Assembly: GCF_036588685.1 (NCBI RefSeq)
Contig: NC_086386.1
Coordinates: 20,852,931 to 20,916,930, forward strand
Direction of reading: 5' to 3'
From: Mytilus trossulus
Lineage: Eukaryota > Mollusca > Bivalvia > Mytilida > Mytilidae
DNA: 64,000 nucleotides
Below, in pieces: positions 48,206 to 59,821 of the stretch. Made by a program: the position numbers and the translations under genes. The notes below the pieces were generated by a model. It had not been told where the DNA came from. It was given only the letters and a program-made list of their open reading frames with translations, and ran no database searches. Position 1 is the stretch's first letter; the number at the start of each line of letters is the position of its first letter.

Positions 48206-48490
48206 CTGAATTATACATAAGAAACTTAAATTAAACGTAGAAACTTTAAAAAAGGATATATTTCGTTTGTAATTATCATTTTGCTGTTATCAAGCAGCAT
48301 ATTTTAAATCCGCTGTATGCTTTGTTTCTATATGAATTATATAATACATATATTATATGAAATCCCAAACTGTAATGTCTTAGATATTTATATTATCTTA
48401 ACGAGTAGTTATCAACATCTTAACCACCAGAATGACCCTTAGCAACGATACTTTATACTAAGCAACCACCGACTTTGGTATCTCTCAATG

Positions 48491-49850
48491 AATTATGCAA
48501 TCAATAATTAAAGTATTAACCAAAGCTTTGTTTCTACTGTAAGTTGATTAAAGAAAAAAGTAAAAATCTAACATCATTTTGTTAGATTTTTTATGCTTTG
48601 AAACTTCCTAGTAACCGTACCCATTGCACAGCAACGACTTTGTCGTCGGCCACTTCAAGTCTGGAACATGTACATGTCAACAGACAGATGGCTTTCTGTA
48701 TATCTATAGGCCTGCTTCAGATGATATACTCTTGTTGTTATATCTCTGATTCTTTTGGGCGTTAATTAGTAAAAGCAAATCTAAACTTTTACCTTGCCAT
48801 TCACTCCTTAATAGGTAGCCATTTTAAACATTCGATTATTGTTCTCAACGTTCTTCTGAACATAATTACCACGCTGTGCTATATCCAGTTAAGACTTGCC
48901 AAGATCTTCATTGCAAAAGTCATTAATCAGTGGAGCGTGGAAGCAATTAATGAATGCAGAAACTATTCTAACAAAATCTCAACAATATGGAACGAAGTGC
49001 TTTAAAAAGACGTTATCGAGAAAAGCGCCCCTGTGTAATGTATTCTTTGGCGCTGTCAACTACCCAACGAAGTTTTCTAATGAGGTCAGAATAAATTGCC
49101 CCCTCGGTTTTATGATGTTATTTCCCGTCTTGATGACACAAGGCATCTCAACTTTAAATTTCGATCGTCGTCCTTTATTCATTGCTTAATATATTCTTCA
49201 TTTGTTTTGTGATAAATGTTTGTAATCGATGCATTGTTGTTGTGGGTATTTGCATAATATGGATGTGGTCCCAAAACACTATGGCTCATATGGTAAAATC
49301 CCATAATTGAATGAACTTTTGATAATATGAGATTGCCAAGCTAACTGTACGCATCGCCTTATATTATAAATGAAAGGGTTTCCTAGTTTGAGTTTGATAA
49401 TTTGATCCGTAGTTTGACAAGGAAATTAGCTTGACTTGTTCTTATGACTAATTGAATTTTCCGTCTTACAAAGAATACACATAAGGTGCAACTTTGATGT
49501 ACACCATATTGGAGGTTGTACGATTTCAGGATTAATGACGCCTCTAGTGCTTGGTTGCCTTTTTGTCCATTGACTTTCTTGTAGCAATGATGAATTATTT
49601 TCTCGTCTGAATTACTCCTAGGACTCGTGTTCTACATTTAGTTCTATGTCCCTTATATTTTATGTTCTCAAAAATTTTAAATTTGTAATTATTTTTTGTA
49701 TTTATAAGCATGCGCATGCCTGAAGCCTGAAAGGGACAGACGTGATTTGAGGCTCCGATAAAATAATGTGATTTTCACAAGAAAACAGCTTCCATATGTG
49801 ACTTTAACATACATTCCTCCTATATCTATATGTTTGAGTGCATTTAGTTC
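48491..49850. other. Spacer sequence left of the LINE
   Basis: Between the inverted arms and before the LINE. A frame near 48876-48999 gives an unrecognised peptide (with VINQWSVEAINECRNY), and a 97-codon open frame lies at 48896-49189. I cannot assign either. No other element recognised. Confidence 0.35.
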
Positions 49851-50058
49851 AGTGTATGTACGATTCGGACATCAACTATATGAATTTTGAATCAAATGTA
49901 CTTTAATGAACTACGATATGTGAACAGGTTTTGATTTTTTCAATAGTACTATTCGAGTGCATCTTTTAAAAGAAAACAAACAAACACACGTTCCGTTGAT
50001 GATATAGACTACTCGAGCGTCTGTCATTGAAAAAAAAAACCTGAAATAAAAAGCATTT

Positions 50059-50890
50059 GTGTCTAACACTTTTGAGGAATTCAAATACAGTTTAATGCAG
50101 GGTGAATGCAATACAGCTGAGTCTTTAAATTTAAAAAAGCGAAGATGTAGAAACTCATCCAGACCATCCTCCCAAAACATACAGATTGCAACAAAAAAGC
50201 AAATATTATCCGCAGTACTGTCCTTGATAGCTGTACTGATAGCATTGCAGCGACCAAGCAACAACCCATTGTTAGCATTAGTGACAGTGACATCGCTAAA
50301 ATAGCTATAGCAGTAAAGCAAATCATGCCTGATGATTTCCAAGTCCTTATTAAGAAAAACGAAGGCCTATTTGTCTTCGATTTAGTCGAAATAAAACAAA
50401 AGCAACATGAATTCTCCTATGGAGAAGACGTCAAAAACTTTAAAAACCAGATAGACTTTCTGAAAATTAAATGTGATGAGCCAGAACAGCACAGCAGGAA
50501 GCAGTGTGTAAGGCTAAGCGGTTTACCAAATACTTCAGGTGACAATACAAATACAAATATTATAGAAACCGCCAATAAATTAGGTGCAGCCAAATGACAC
50601 ACTGATTAGTACAGGGAGAGCTAAACCTAGACAGATTACAGCTCGTATACCAAACCATAATTTTAAAAAAAAATACTGCAGGCATCCAAACAACTAAAAG
50701 ACAGACCTGACCTACAAGGTATTTCTATTAATCAAGACCTAACCGTGGCAAGAAGTGGTCTAGCTTACGAAGCACGACAGTTAGTTAGAAGGAAGAAAAT
50801 CAACTTTTGTGGTAGATGGTAAAACATATGTATGTGACTTATCAGAAACTAGACATGTTATCCGGAACGAAATTGAATTCTCCAAGATGT
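50059..50890 (+). pseudogene. LINE ORF1-like protein remnant
   Basis: Frames give a lysine- and arginine-rich N-part, then EPEQHSRKQCVRLSGLPNTS at about 50480-50540. After frameshifts come ISINQDLTVARSGLAYEARQ and LVRRKKI at 50725-50800. The order (coiled stretch, E-Q-x-S-R-x-x-C-V-R-x-S-G-L-P, then F-I-N-E-D-L-T .. R-S-x-L-x-Y-x-A-R) is that of ORF1 RNA-binding proteins of LINEs. Frameshifted in at least two places. Confidence 0.65.
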
Positions 50891-51429
50891 TGAGTGTATG
50901 CCATATCGTCACCTTAGACATATGATTCTATTCTAGGCAGCATTCACAAAGTATTATGCACTGCTTAAACGGGGGGGTTGATTGTTTATATAAAAAAGAA
51001 GATTGCTTTTTTTTTCTTTTCCATTATATCATAGAAACATTTGCTTTTAATACCTTGTCCATACTGATTCAAAAAGAACACTTTTATTTTTTTTATTTTT
51101 GTTGTTGTTTTCAAGTACATAAACTAAAAACATACGGAAAGATCCTATACTAATTACGATTTTTATAAGTAAAGTCACATTGGAAGGCCTTAACCAACAA
51201 CTAAACAAAATGTGTGTATATGTATTTATCTTGTTTTTTTATTTTATTTTGTTTTATATGCTTGTTCTGTGGTTTGACATGCTCTATGTCTCTTTGAAAT
51301 TGTTTATTATATTGTTGAAGCCCCACCCTTTTACTCTATACCGTAATTTGTTTATACCTTTGTATGTCTACTGATATAACTATTGATAGAATAAGGGTGG
51401 GGTTAAATTATACGAGGTCAGCTCAACTT

Positions 51430-53219
51430 CATCATAAATAATATATTGACATGAATACTGTTATTGTTGTATTACTTATGCTTCGAAATGGTTATTCAGG
51501 GATCACACTTGCTCTTTTGGCTAAAGCCGAATATATCCGACAATTCAGTGCATTATCAAATTTTAAGACTCCTTATCGTAACGACAGAGAATGTGATAAG
51601 CTTGGAGGGGGGGGTCATGATTTATGTTAAACAAAATATCCCAAGTAAGCGACGAAATGATCTAGAAATAAATACTCTCGAATACTTAAGGGGTGAAGTA
51701 GTAGTTGAGGATTGTTAAGTTTTGTTTGGCTTACTTTACAGTACTCCGGATTCACCTTATCATATTTGGAATCATATAAATCAGTCAATCGAAAACGCAG
51801 TAAACAGCCGTATAAACAAATAATGTGGTCATGGGTGACTTCAACAAAAACTTACTACTGGCCAACCGTAATAATTCAAAAATCATATTAGATAATGGTA
51901 TGCACCAAGCAATTACCGAGCAAACATTTTATTGTTAGAATTCCTTATCACTCCTCGACCCCCTTATGGTAAATGATATCCATATTCTTGCATATCACGA
52001 AGTGAGTGAAAATATCTTAGAAGCAAACACAATTTAATAAGGATAAAGCAAATGCATTTAATCGTTTGTGATCAATCGAGTGTTGATGACTCATCTGCAA
52101 ATATCACAGAACAAAATTTAAATGAAATCATACATACAATAGATGATATAATTATAACGCAAGATGAAGTTTATTACCAACTTATCTTGTTAGACGTGTC
52201 AGGCCCCGATAGCATTAGTCCAACATTTCTTAAATATGCTGCTTCAAATTAAGCTATCCCCTGGCTCTGTTGTTCAATAAGTCATTTCAACCTTGCACTT
52301 ATCCGTATGAATGGAAAATAGCAAATGTGATACCAGTTTTTAAGAGTGGTTCTCATGAAATTTTATCAAACTATGGATCAATCTCTCTGTTATATTTTAT
52401 TGGTAAAACGATGGAAAAATGTGTTTTTAAATATTTATTTAATTTCCTTTCTTGTTATAAAATTATTACAAACTTGTTATCAGATTTAATGCCTGGAGAT
52501 AGTACTGTTAATCAACTTATTTATATTACAAACGATATCGCTTAAGCCCATCATTTTTGAAAGAAAATAAGAGTTGTGTTTTGTGATATCAGTAAAGCGT
52601 TTGACCGGATCTGGCATGAAGGTCTCCTTCATAAACAAGAAAAATATGGAATAAGAGGGAACTCTCTTAAATGGTTTACAAATTATTTATCTGAAAGAAG
52701 ACAAAGAGTTGTCATAGGAGGACAGACCACTGAGGTGTATAGCATTAAAGCAGGTGTCCCCCCGGGCTCAATTTTAGGACCGGTATTATTTTACTATTCA
52801 AAAACCATACTGCATGTGACAGATAATGCAATATCAGACTTTTTGCTGACGATATGTCATGATATATAGTTGTTGAGGACGAGTATGCTACATATGAACT
52901 GATGACTTCTGATAAAGAAAAAAATCACCAATGGTCTCAACAATGGCTTGTTAATTTAAATTCAAGAACAACTGAAACCATGACCATATCTAGAAAAAAA
53001 TCAAAACCGCATAATCCACCAATATATATGAATGATACACGGATACAAGAGGTTGACGAACATACACATTTAGGGTTAATTTCTCAAGAAAACGGTTGTT
53101 GGGCAAGTCATATTAACTATATTATTGATAAAGCTACGCATCGCGTCAATCATACGTCAACAAAAATACGAAGAACTTTTCCAAAGTTGTCGTTATGTTC
53201 ATCTACGCTGCATACTTAA
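51430..53219 (+). pseudogene. LINE ORF2 remnant: endonuclease and reverse transcriptase
   Basis: The endonuclease part shows LKPNISDNS, GGVMIYVKQNIPSKRRND, and VLFGLLYSTPDSPYHIWNH in another frame. The reverse transcriptase part follows: WKIANVIPVFKSG (about 52310), VFCDISKAFDRIWHEGLLHK (about 52572), NYLSERRQRVVIGG, AGVPPGSILGP (about 52752), and the catalytic FADD motif at 52842-52853, one base out of frame with the preceding block. It ends with the thumb-like LGLISQENGCWASHI region. Many stops and shifts make it inactive. Domain order is typical of Jockey/CR1-like ORF2, and the family label is moderate. Confidence 0.8.
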
Positions 53220-53569
53220 GCTACATTACTAACACTAAGCGGTTTTTCTTTCTTTTTTTTTCTCAATGTCAAAACAGAGCAACACTAAATAATGATCATT
53301 ATAAAAATAATCATCTAAAGCAGGCCTATAGAGTATACAGTATCGTTGCTTAGGGTCATTCTAGTCGTTCAGATGTTGATATCTACTCGTTAAAATAATA
53401 TAAATATCTAAGACATTACAGTTTCAGATTTCATATAATATATGTATTAATAGTTCATATAGTAACAAAGTAATCACCGGGTTGAAATATGTTGCTTGGT
53501 AACAACAAAATGATAATTACAAAATAAATATATCATTTTTGCAGCTTCTACTTTAATTTTAAATTGATG

Positions 53570-53770
53570 GGTATCATTCGGAGTTTAGTATGACGCCCAT
53601 AATCACTGAACTAGTAACATATGTGTTTATGGGCCAGCCGGAGGACTCCTCCGTGTGCGGGATTTTGTCAATGAATTTAAGACCCATTGGTGGTCTTTGG
53701 CTGTTGTCTGCTACATGGTTAGGTTGTGGTCTCATTAATACATTCCCCGTTTTCATTCTCAATTTTATAG
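53570..53770 (+). repeat. Penelope-like element tail in right arm
   Basis: Counterpart of 48025-48205: ACTAGTAACATATGTGTTTA, GGAGGACTCCTCCGTGTGCG and CATTCCCCGTTTTCATTCTC. Confidence 0.65.
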
Positions 53771-54326
53771 TCTATTGAAATTATAAAATTCAAATAATTT
53801 GAAGAGGGAACAAAACATCCTTTATTATACCTTGTTCTTTAATTACCTTCTGAGACAGGTTTAATTATTTTGTTCTAGTTATTATTTTGAGGTGTCCATG
53901 CTTAGTTCTTGTTGTTCTGCTGGTATTATTTATCTCGTTGTTCACTTTATTAATTAAAGCTATATTGTATGATTTGTAAATCAATAAAGGTGGCCTTTCA
54001 AACTTAAAGAGAGATTAACACAAGATTTGAGATATTTTGGTTGTGTAGTATACATTCCAGTAATGTCTGAACAAATGATGGGGACAGATATCTAGACCAA
54101 AGATGGGGACATGCTCAGACATGTAGACAAATAGGTAGGAAGAGCCAATTTTCTGTAACAGGTTTTAAACGAATAGAAATGCAACAAAAAATATTCATAT
54201 TCCTACCTATTTTTCATATTCAACTAAACTTACTGACCAACAAATAGTTTTATTATTATCCCTTAGTAACCTGTTTACACATAATAAGGTTTAAAGAACC
54301 AAAAGCAGCAGTAATATTTCTTAGTT

Positions 54327-54332
54327 TTTATT
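54327..54332 (-). terminator. Polyadenylation signal of EPDR II intact gene
   Basis: TTTATT on the plus strand (AATAAA on the minus strand), about 90 bases beyond the stop codon at 54421-54423. Confidence 0.5.
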
Positions 54333-54420
54333 TAAATCTGAATTTAAAAAAACAAATACAAATATTATATGTGATTTTGTTCATACTGAAAAATATTTCC
54401 TTGATTTATTCATTTTCCCC

Positions 54421-57400
54421 TTAAACACGTCCAGTCTGTTTTATATACTGCATTCTCTGAAATTATAAAATATAGTATGTACTTCAAATATAGTATGTAC
54501 TAGTATGATAAAGGTAAAAAATAATACCATTATATTCGACATTCTTAACTTCAAACCGAATCGAAATAAGGTTTGAAATTCAACCTGTATACGTTTGTTT
54601 ATATCAACTACGTATTTAGAATTTTAAAAGACAAAAACATATCTACATAATATTCATATGTGAACATGTAACATCTTTGAAGAGGAGAGGGCACACATCA
54701 TATAAAGGAAAGTTATAGTCCGATTTGATTTTTGATCATTGGCATATACATGTACATTGTAATCAGATTAAATTTTTTGGTGATGTGAAGATAAAGTATA
54801 TATAATGGTTCAAATAAACGGATATGCTTTTCTATTCATCAACTTTTCAGGTAATCACACAACCTAGTAAATGTCAGTTCTCTCTTATAATGTCGAGTTT
54901 TACTAATATAAACATTTTGGCCTACACACATTCTTTAACAAGAATCGATTTATAACATACTGTAGAGCAGACATAGATGCTTTCAAGTGTTATAATAGCT
55001 AACAATCACAATATAAACCTCTACTTCGGAACAGAACCTATTATTCAGATTCTTACTTTATACAGTGATATAATCTATTATTATTCTTTATGCAAATTAC
55101 GTATATTGGTTATTAATTTTATTATACACGAAGCATTTGTATATTTTCACACGCCATGTCTACGTTTTGTCTACCCATTGCAACATGTTAAAATATTAGC
55201 AAGGATTTTAATGCCTATATAACGTTAACAACCGCCTCGGGCGGAAATTTGCATCTTGAAACAATGTTCTTCCGTTACGGCCGAGAGTTGCCGATTCTTA
55301 TTTCTACATCATTTCTGTTGTTTTTTTTTTGTTTTTTTTATTGTTAACTATCTGAATTTACTACCTTATTTGTTTTCACAATTGTCCTTCTAATGACATA
55401 CTAGACACTGACATCATTGAGTATACAGTATAATAAAAACATACTGTCTTATATGAAGGTGTAAGAAAAATAAACACGATCTATGAAAAATTATTACCCA
55501 CGTTAATCTACCCTGACACTTTCATCCAAGGCCAGTATGGTTATAATAGCAAATTGAAATTTACATACATACGTGTGTAAGATTTTGACCTACCGGAGAA
55601 ACAGTCCTGTCACTTTTGCACTCCGATGGGATATTAAACACTGATGGGTCTTTTATTCCTTCTGTTAATCCAATGAAGCCAACATCGGCAAAACCGTTGG
55701 TCAATTGTTGTTGTTCTCCAACAGGAACACATGATCCTTTAGTGACACTTAATACCATTTTCTTACCCTCTACCATAAATTCATAAACATCAATCTCGTA
55801 TTTATTATCACCAATTCCATAAAAGGTAGAAAGCACCAGTTTAGCATCAGCTGGAATAACAAAAATAGTTCTCTTAATCTGGTATTTACGGGTTATACAT
55901 TATCGAACTCCAAAACAGCGGTTACGTCCTCTTTACTACGCTACGTTGACTTAAATGATAGTTTAGTGAAGCAAAGTCACCACTGTTACTGAGTTTGATA
56001 CTTTATCAGAGTTCTCTTAATCTGGTATTTACGGGTTATACTTTATCGAACTCCGAAACAGCGGTTACGACCTCTTAACTACGCTACGCTGACTTGATTT
56101 TGATTTGATTTTAAAAATATTTTATTCATTAAGATATGAAAAGGATTGAGCAACAGGCACAAACTATAAAAGCTCTCTCCATATGACATGTTCAAGGTAT
56201 CATTCAATTATAACAACTGTATTAAAATAATGCAATATAGTGGAACATGCATGCTACTTATGAGCACACACGGGAAAATATATGCTTACAGCATTACTAA
56301 CTAAATACAAAGTATATTTTAGTATATAGGCAATTACTCGTCATGTACTCAACAACCTTGAAACATGCAAATATCCTATATACGTTGACTTTAATGATAG
56401 TTACACGAAGCAAAGTGACCACTGTTTCGGAGTTTGATACTTTATAAGTGTTCTCTTAATCTGGTTTTTACCGGTTATACTGTATCAGAGTTCTCCTGTA
56501 AAAAGACCAACTGATTTACATGTCAACACCGTTTGTGTTTCGCTACTGTTTGCTATACGTTTATCTTTGCAGTCCAAATATTAAATTTCCAGCTGTTGTT
56601 GGTGTTCGTGTTTTACAAATATAGTCGTAGTATTATATTGAGAGTTTCTTTTAAGATACTATTATGACTACTGCGTTCCTTCAAATGTTACTATTTAAGA
56701 GGTCCTATTAGTCCTATCAGTTGCATTAACATTTTTGTATATCAAAGTATGCAAAGAATGTGGGAAAATTTGGTGTTGAAAGTAAAAGTAGTGGTTTGAC
56801 AAAACTGAAAATAGGGTAAGAATAAGCCTTTGGCATTTTTTTAAGATTCAAATTCAACATTGGCATGTCAATATAAATACTGATATCAAAAGAAAAAGCA
56901 GAGATGAATTACCATGGGACAAACATATTCATATTAGAAAAACAACAGAAACATTAACTTCATGTTTGAATCTGTGCAAATTTTTGAACTAAATTCTTTT
57001 CAAAAGATTTGCACTATAACTAATAATTTGTATAATACAAAAATGCTTCATACTGATATTGGTTAATTTTTTTTTACGTGGTTTATAAATGTTTAAGAAG
57101 ACTATAAATCTATAATGCGAATAACTAACTGTGTATTAAACTCACATGGTACACAGTTAAGTTTCCCTGGAGCTGGATATGGGGGTAAGTCAGCTGTCAC
57201 GCATTTCCCACCGTAAACAGTGTACATTTTTCCCTGCAAGAAGCGGAATGTAGTTTTGCAATATATGAGACTATAATTTATCATCTTGTGAACGTAATTA
57301 ACAGTTTGGAAGCTTACTTTGAAAGAAGACAATAACAAATTAAAGCTACAAAAACCCTACTCAATAAAAACAAGAGGCAACCAAACTCTTGATTTTATTG

Positions 57401-59494
57401 TGCGCCAGTATAGTTCTATAAACTATAGAGGAAATTGAAAAGATGTCTCGACAAAATTTTGTATTTTGATGAAGGACAAAATATGTGAATTGGTAGATTT
57501 ATTTTAATGCACGACAATATCTAAAAACAAAATTGGACGAATGTGTGTTTACAACATGAAAGGTTAATCATAATGTACAGGATCTACTCATCGTATCAGA
57601 TCGAACCCGTTTTGTGTTTTAGGGGTTAGGTTTACTCAGACTATGGTTTTTTATGATGCGGTTTAAGTTGACATTCTTTTTATCTCGACTTGTGAGTTAT
57701 ATATATAAAAAAAATTCATGTGTGCGAAAAGAGACTTACAGCTGAATAATCGTAGAGAATATGTTGTTTAACTTGCTGACCGTTCCACATGCTATATCCT
57801 CTGACGACTACTTTGTTTATATTGGCATCAACAGATATATTCAAAAGTCCCTAAAAGATTCAAAGTAGATTATCATTTGAATATACCATATAATATATAT
57901 TCTTTGAGTGTTATATATTAGAATATGCATGTTTTCCAGAAAATTAAAAATTAAACAACACGACACCCATACACCAAAAGACACATGCCTAAAGAAGAAT
58001 AAATCGTTCCTGTCACCAAAATAGCAGTAACGTGTTTTTCGTAAGTAAGTCCAAATAAGAGTTTGTTGTTTTTATTACTATTTCGGGACTAACAGAAAGA
58101 AAAGAACATAGTATTAGCACTAAGAAATACTTAAAAAGATATAAAAGTCAGAGTAATCGGTTTACATAAGGAACATTTCCGGACATTGTACGTCTAAAAC
58201 TAAACATGTAAAAGTAAATGTACCTAAACATTCTTTCTGAATGCTGACAAATTGATTGATTGATTGATTGTTGGTTGCTTAACGTCCAGTGGCAAATATT
58301 TCATGCATATTCAGGACGAGAACAAGTTCACAATAAATTCAATAGGTAGGTTGATACAATAGAGGCCATTTAGGGATTATGGTCGGAGAAATTTTGACTG
58401 CAACCGGAAAAGGAGGGTATATGGATAGGGACAGAAATTTTGCCTTGCAACAGGCCACCTACGGACCCCTCAAAGAGTTGCTGCAAGGGTTCTTAACGGG
58501 CAAAGAGCGTGGCACTCTCTTTACACGAGGCATCGGATTTAACGTCCCCCTTCTGACCGGACGTGACTGCGAACTTGATACATCCCGCACAGCCAAACGG
58601 ACGCCCCACTTGGGCAAGCGTTTTACTGCCGGTCGGGAGAAGACCAAGTGACCATACTTCTATACCCCAGTCTGACAAATTGAATGATAATACCTTAAAC
58701 ATAAGCCAAACAGTGATATTGGGTAACACATTATGTTATTCAGGATTCATTGCCAGTCCGTATTGGAAATATTGGCCTTATATTTACATTTGATGTATGA
58801 AATACAGCATTCAGAACAAGTCAGTATTGAAAAAGTTGGATTATTTGATAAAAGTGTTATGAACTGACTGTTTCTGTATTGGCACTGGTATATATTCTCA
58901 GTCAGCTGTATTGGCTACGTATCTCGATGCCAATACAGTAAACCTTCAATCTGTACCAGTGCCAATACAGACACAGTCCGTTAATTGCACTATGGTATTA
59001 TTCACGGCCGGCAAATCACCATATCAATTGATTGGTACACGTTATATTTTCTCTCAATAGAAGGTAGTTATTCGATAAAGTGTGCGCACTTTAGGATTGA
59101 GATAATAAAAATGTTATCAAATATGATAAAATGGCTTACTGTTTATGTGTTCAAAATTAATGTAGTACTTAGTAAGATGTGATAACAACTACGTAGATAA
59201 ATAATAACGGATAGCATCATTGTGAATAAAGAATGTAACTGAGATAATATTAGGCATACTTGTATAGAACATTTGCAACTTTTAGTAAATAACTATCTTA
59301 TTTTTCACGATATTAATAACGAACACATTCGTCGTTTTTGAAAAATAGAAGAAGAAAATACTCACTTTACCCTCTCCGGCTGTTCCATTGACCTGTGCTC
59401 CTGCATGTACACTCTCATATCCCTCCCACTGAGCAGGTCCACAACAAGAGGACGCTAACTGAACAAAAACTGCAAATACGGCGAGAGTTAACAT
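54421..59494 (-). CDS. Ependymin-related protein, subfamily II, intact copy (five exons, predicted 206 aa)
   Basis: Minus-strand exons are 59366-59494, 57740-57850, 57146-57233, 55594-55850 and 54421-54456. Splice borders are GT/AG and phases join without a stop (129+111+88+257+36 bp, stop included). The protein has a signal peptide (MLTLAVFAVFVQLASS), then CCGPAQWEGYE, VNGTAGEGK with an N-glycosylation site, VDANINKVVVRGYSMWNG, GGKCVTADLPPYPAPGKLNC, STFYGIGDNKYEIDVYEF, KGSCVPVG and GLTEGIKDPSVFNIPSEC, ending in YIKQTGRV. The six cysteines, about 200 residues and the KDPSVF-P-C block identify a secreted ependymin-related protein. Its role here is unknown. A TATA box lies about 60 bp before the ATG. 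It is the only intact member of an alternating three-copy array. Confidence 0.88.
55862..56510. repeat. Intronic tandem repeat, expanded in the right arm
   Basis: Units of about 145 bp with CGAACTCC(A/G)AAACAGCGGTTACG .. TTCTCTTAATCTGGTATTTA and CGGGTTATAC. The left arm has one unit and a partial (about 45785-46010). Here there are about two and a half units, one interrupted by the insertion at 56096-56385. Located in intron 3 of the intact EPDR II gene. Confidence 0.65.
56096..56385 (-). mobile_element. Small retroposon-like insertion in intron 3 of EPDR II
   Basis: Interrupts a repeat unit present in the left arm. One edge is TTGATTTTGATTTGATTTTA, on the minus strand a tail of ATCAAA-type repeats. 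TGACTT occurs at both junctions as a possible target duplication. No coding region; SINE-like or a LINE 3' end. Confidence 0.5.
58256..58671 (-). mobile_element. 416-bp retroposon insertion in intron 1 of EPDR II
   Basis: Flanked by identical 12-bp CTGACAAATTGA copies (58244-58255 and 58672-58683) and absent from the corresponding intron of the left arm. On the minus strand it ends in CAATCAATCAATCAA, a simple-repeat tail, preceded by CCACTGGACGTTAAGCAACC. This gives a SINE-like structure. A fragment of the same family (GTCCAGTGGCAAATATGTCA) lies at 10779-10798. The open frames it contains on both strands are not genes. Confidence 0.75.
58866..58980. repeat. Nested hairpin in EPDR II intron 1
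   Basis: GTTTCTGTATTGGCACTGGTA (58870-58890) and TACCAGTGCCAATACAG (58956-58972) pair, and GCTGTATTGGC pairs with GCCAATACAGT inside. A diverged form exists in the left arm (43560-43670). Confidence 0.6.
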
Positions 59495-59549
59495 TATTCG
59501 TTTTTCAATAGTGACTACTGAGATACTTTGAATAGAATTTTAACCAGAG

Positions 59550-59557
59550 TATTTATA
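59550..59557 (-). promoter_or_regulatory. TATA box of the intact EPDR II gene
   Basis: TATAAATA on the minus strand, 56-63 bases upstream of the ATG at 59494. Identical in the other two copies. Confidence 0.65.
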
Positions 59558-59821
59558 GTAGTATCTTATCAACATGCCAGTGATACGTGGCAACGAGTGA
59601 CAATCATTTGCATTATTGACCTTCACTGCCTTTACAATTGTTCATAGTTATTTCAAAATATCTTTCTTGGGAATTCCGCTTACAAATCGTCCTATTAATT
59701 GACAATGTATACCATCAAAACTTTTATATAAAGCAGTTATTGTTACATTTTCTGACCTTAAAATGATAATTAATAGTTTTATTATATTTTTTTTTATTTT
59801 TACATGAAAAGAAGGCATATA

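Larger units (their letters stand above)
42656..48490 (+). repeat. Left arm of a large inverted duplication
   Basis: Matches, in reverse complement, 53320-59816 plus 61643-61666. Coverage runs from ATGAGTTACTTTGGTACCC at 42656 through the whole EPDR II gene, its 3' flank and the Penelope-tail fragment. It ends near CCCTTAGCAACGATACT (about 48437-48453), whose reverse complement AGTATCGTTGCTTAGGG lies at 53339-53355. Arms differ by small indels and later insertions. Confidence 0.8.
49900..53230 (+). mobile_element. Degenerate non-LTR retrotransposon (LINE)
   Basis: ORF1-like (50059-50890) and ORF2-like (51430-53219) relics on the plus strand, in the correct order. The element occupies most of the spacer between the inverted arms and has no copy inside them. 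Ends are approximate. Clade: RT motifs resemble Jockey/CR1-type elements. Confidence 0.75.
53320..59821 (-). repeat. Right arm of the large inverted duplication
   Basis: Reverse complement of the left arm at 42656-48490, with arm-specific insertions at about 56096-56385 and 58256-58671. It is cut at its outer end by the Penelope-like element, after which 61643-61666 completes it. Confidence 0.8.

Noticed and set aside
49911-50342. 143-codon minus-strand open frame, among the longest in the window
   Set aside because: Lies antisense to the LINE ORF1 relic and shows no family resemblance.
53574-53778. Open frames on both strands
   Set aside because: They lie in the Penelope tail fragment, which recurs non-coding at 26165 and 48025.
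58379-58793. Overlapping open frames of 60-90 codons on both strands
   Set aside because: They fall within or across the edge of the SINE-like insertion in an EPDR intron.
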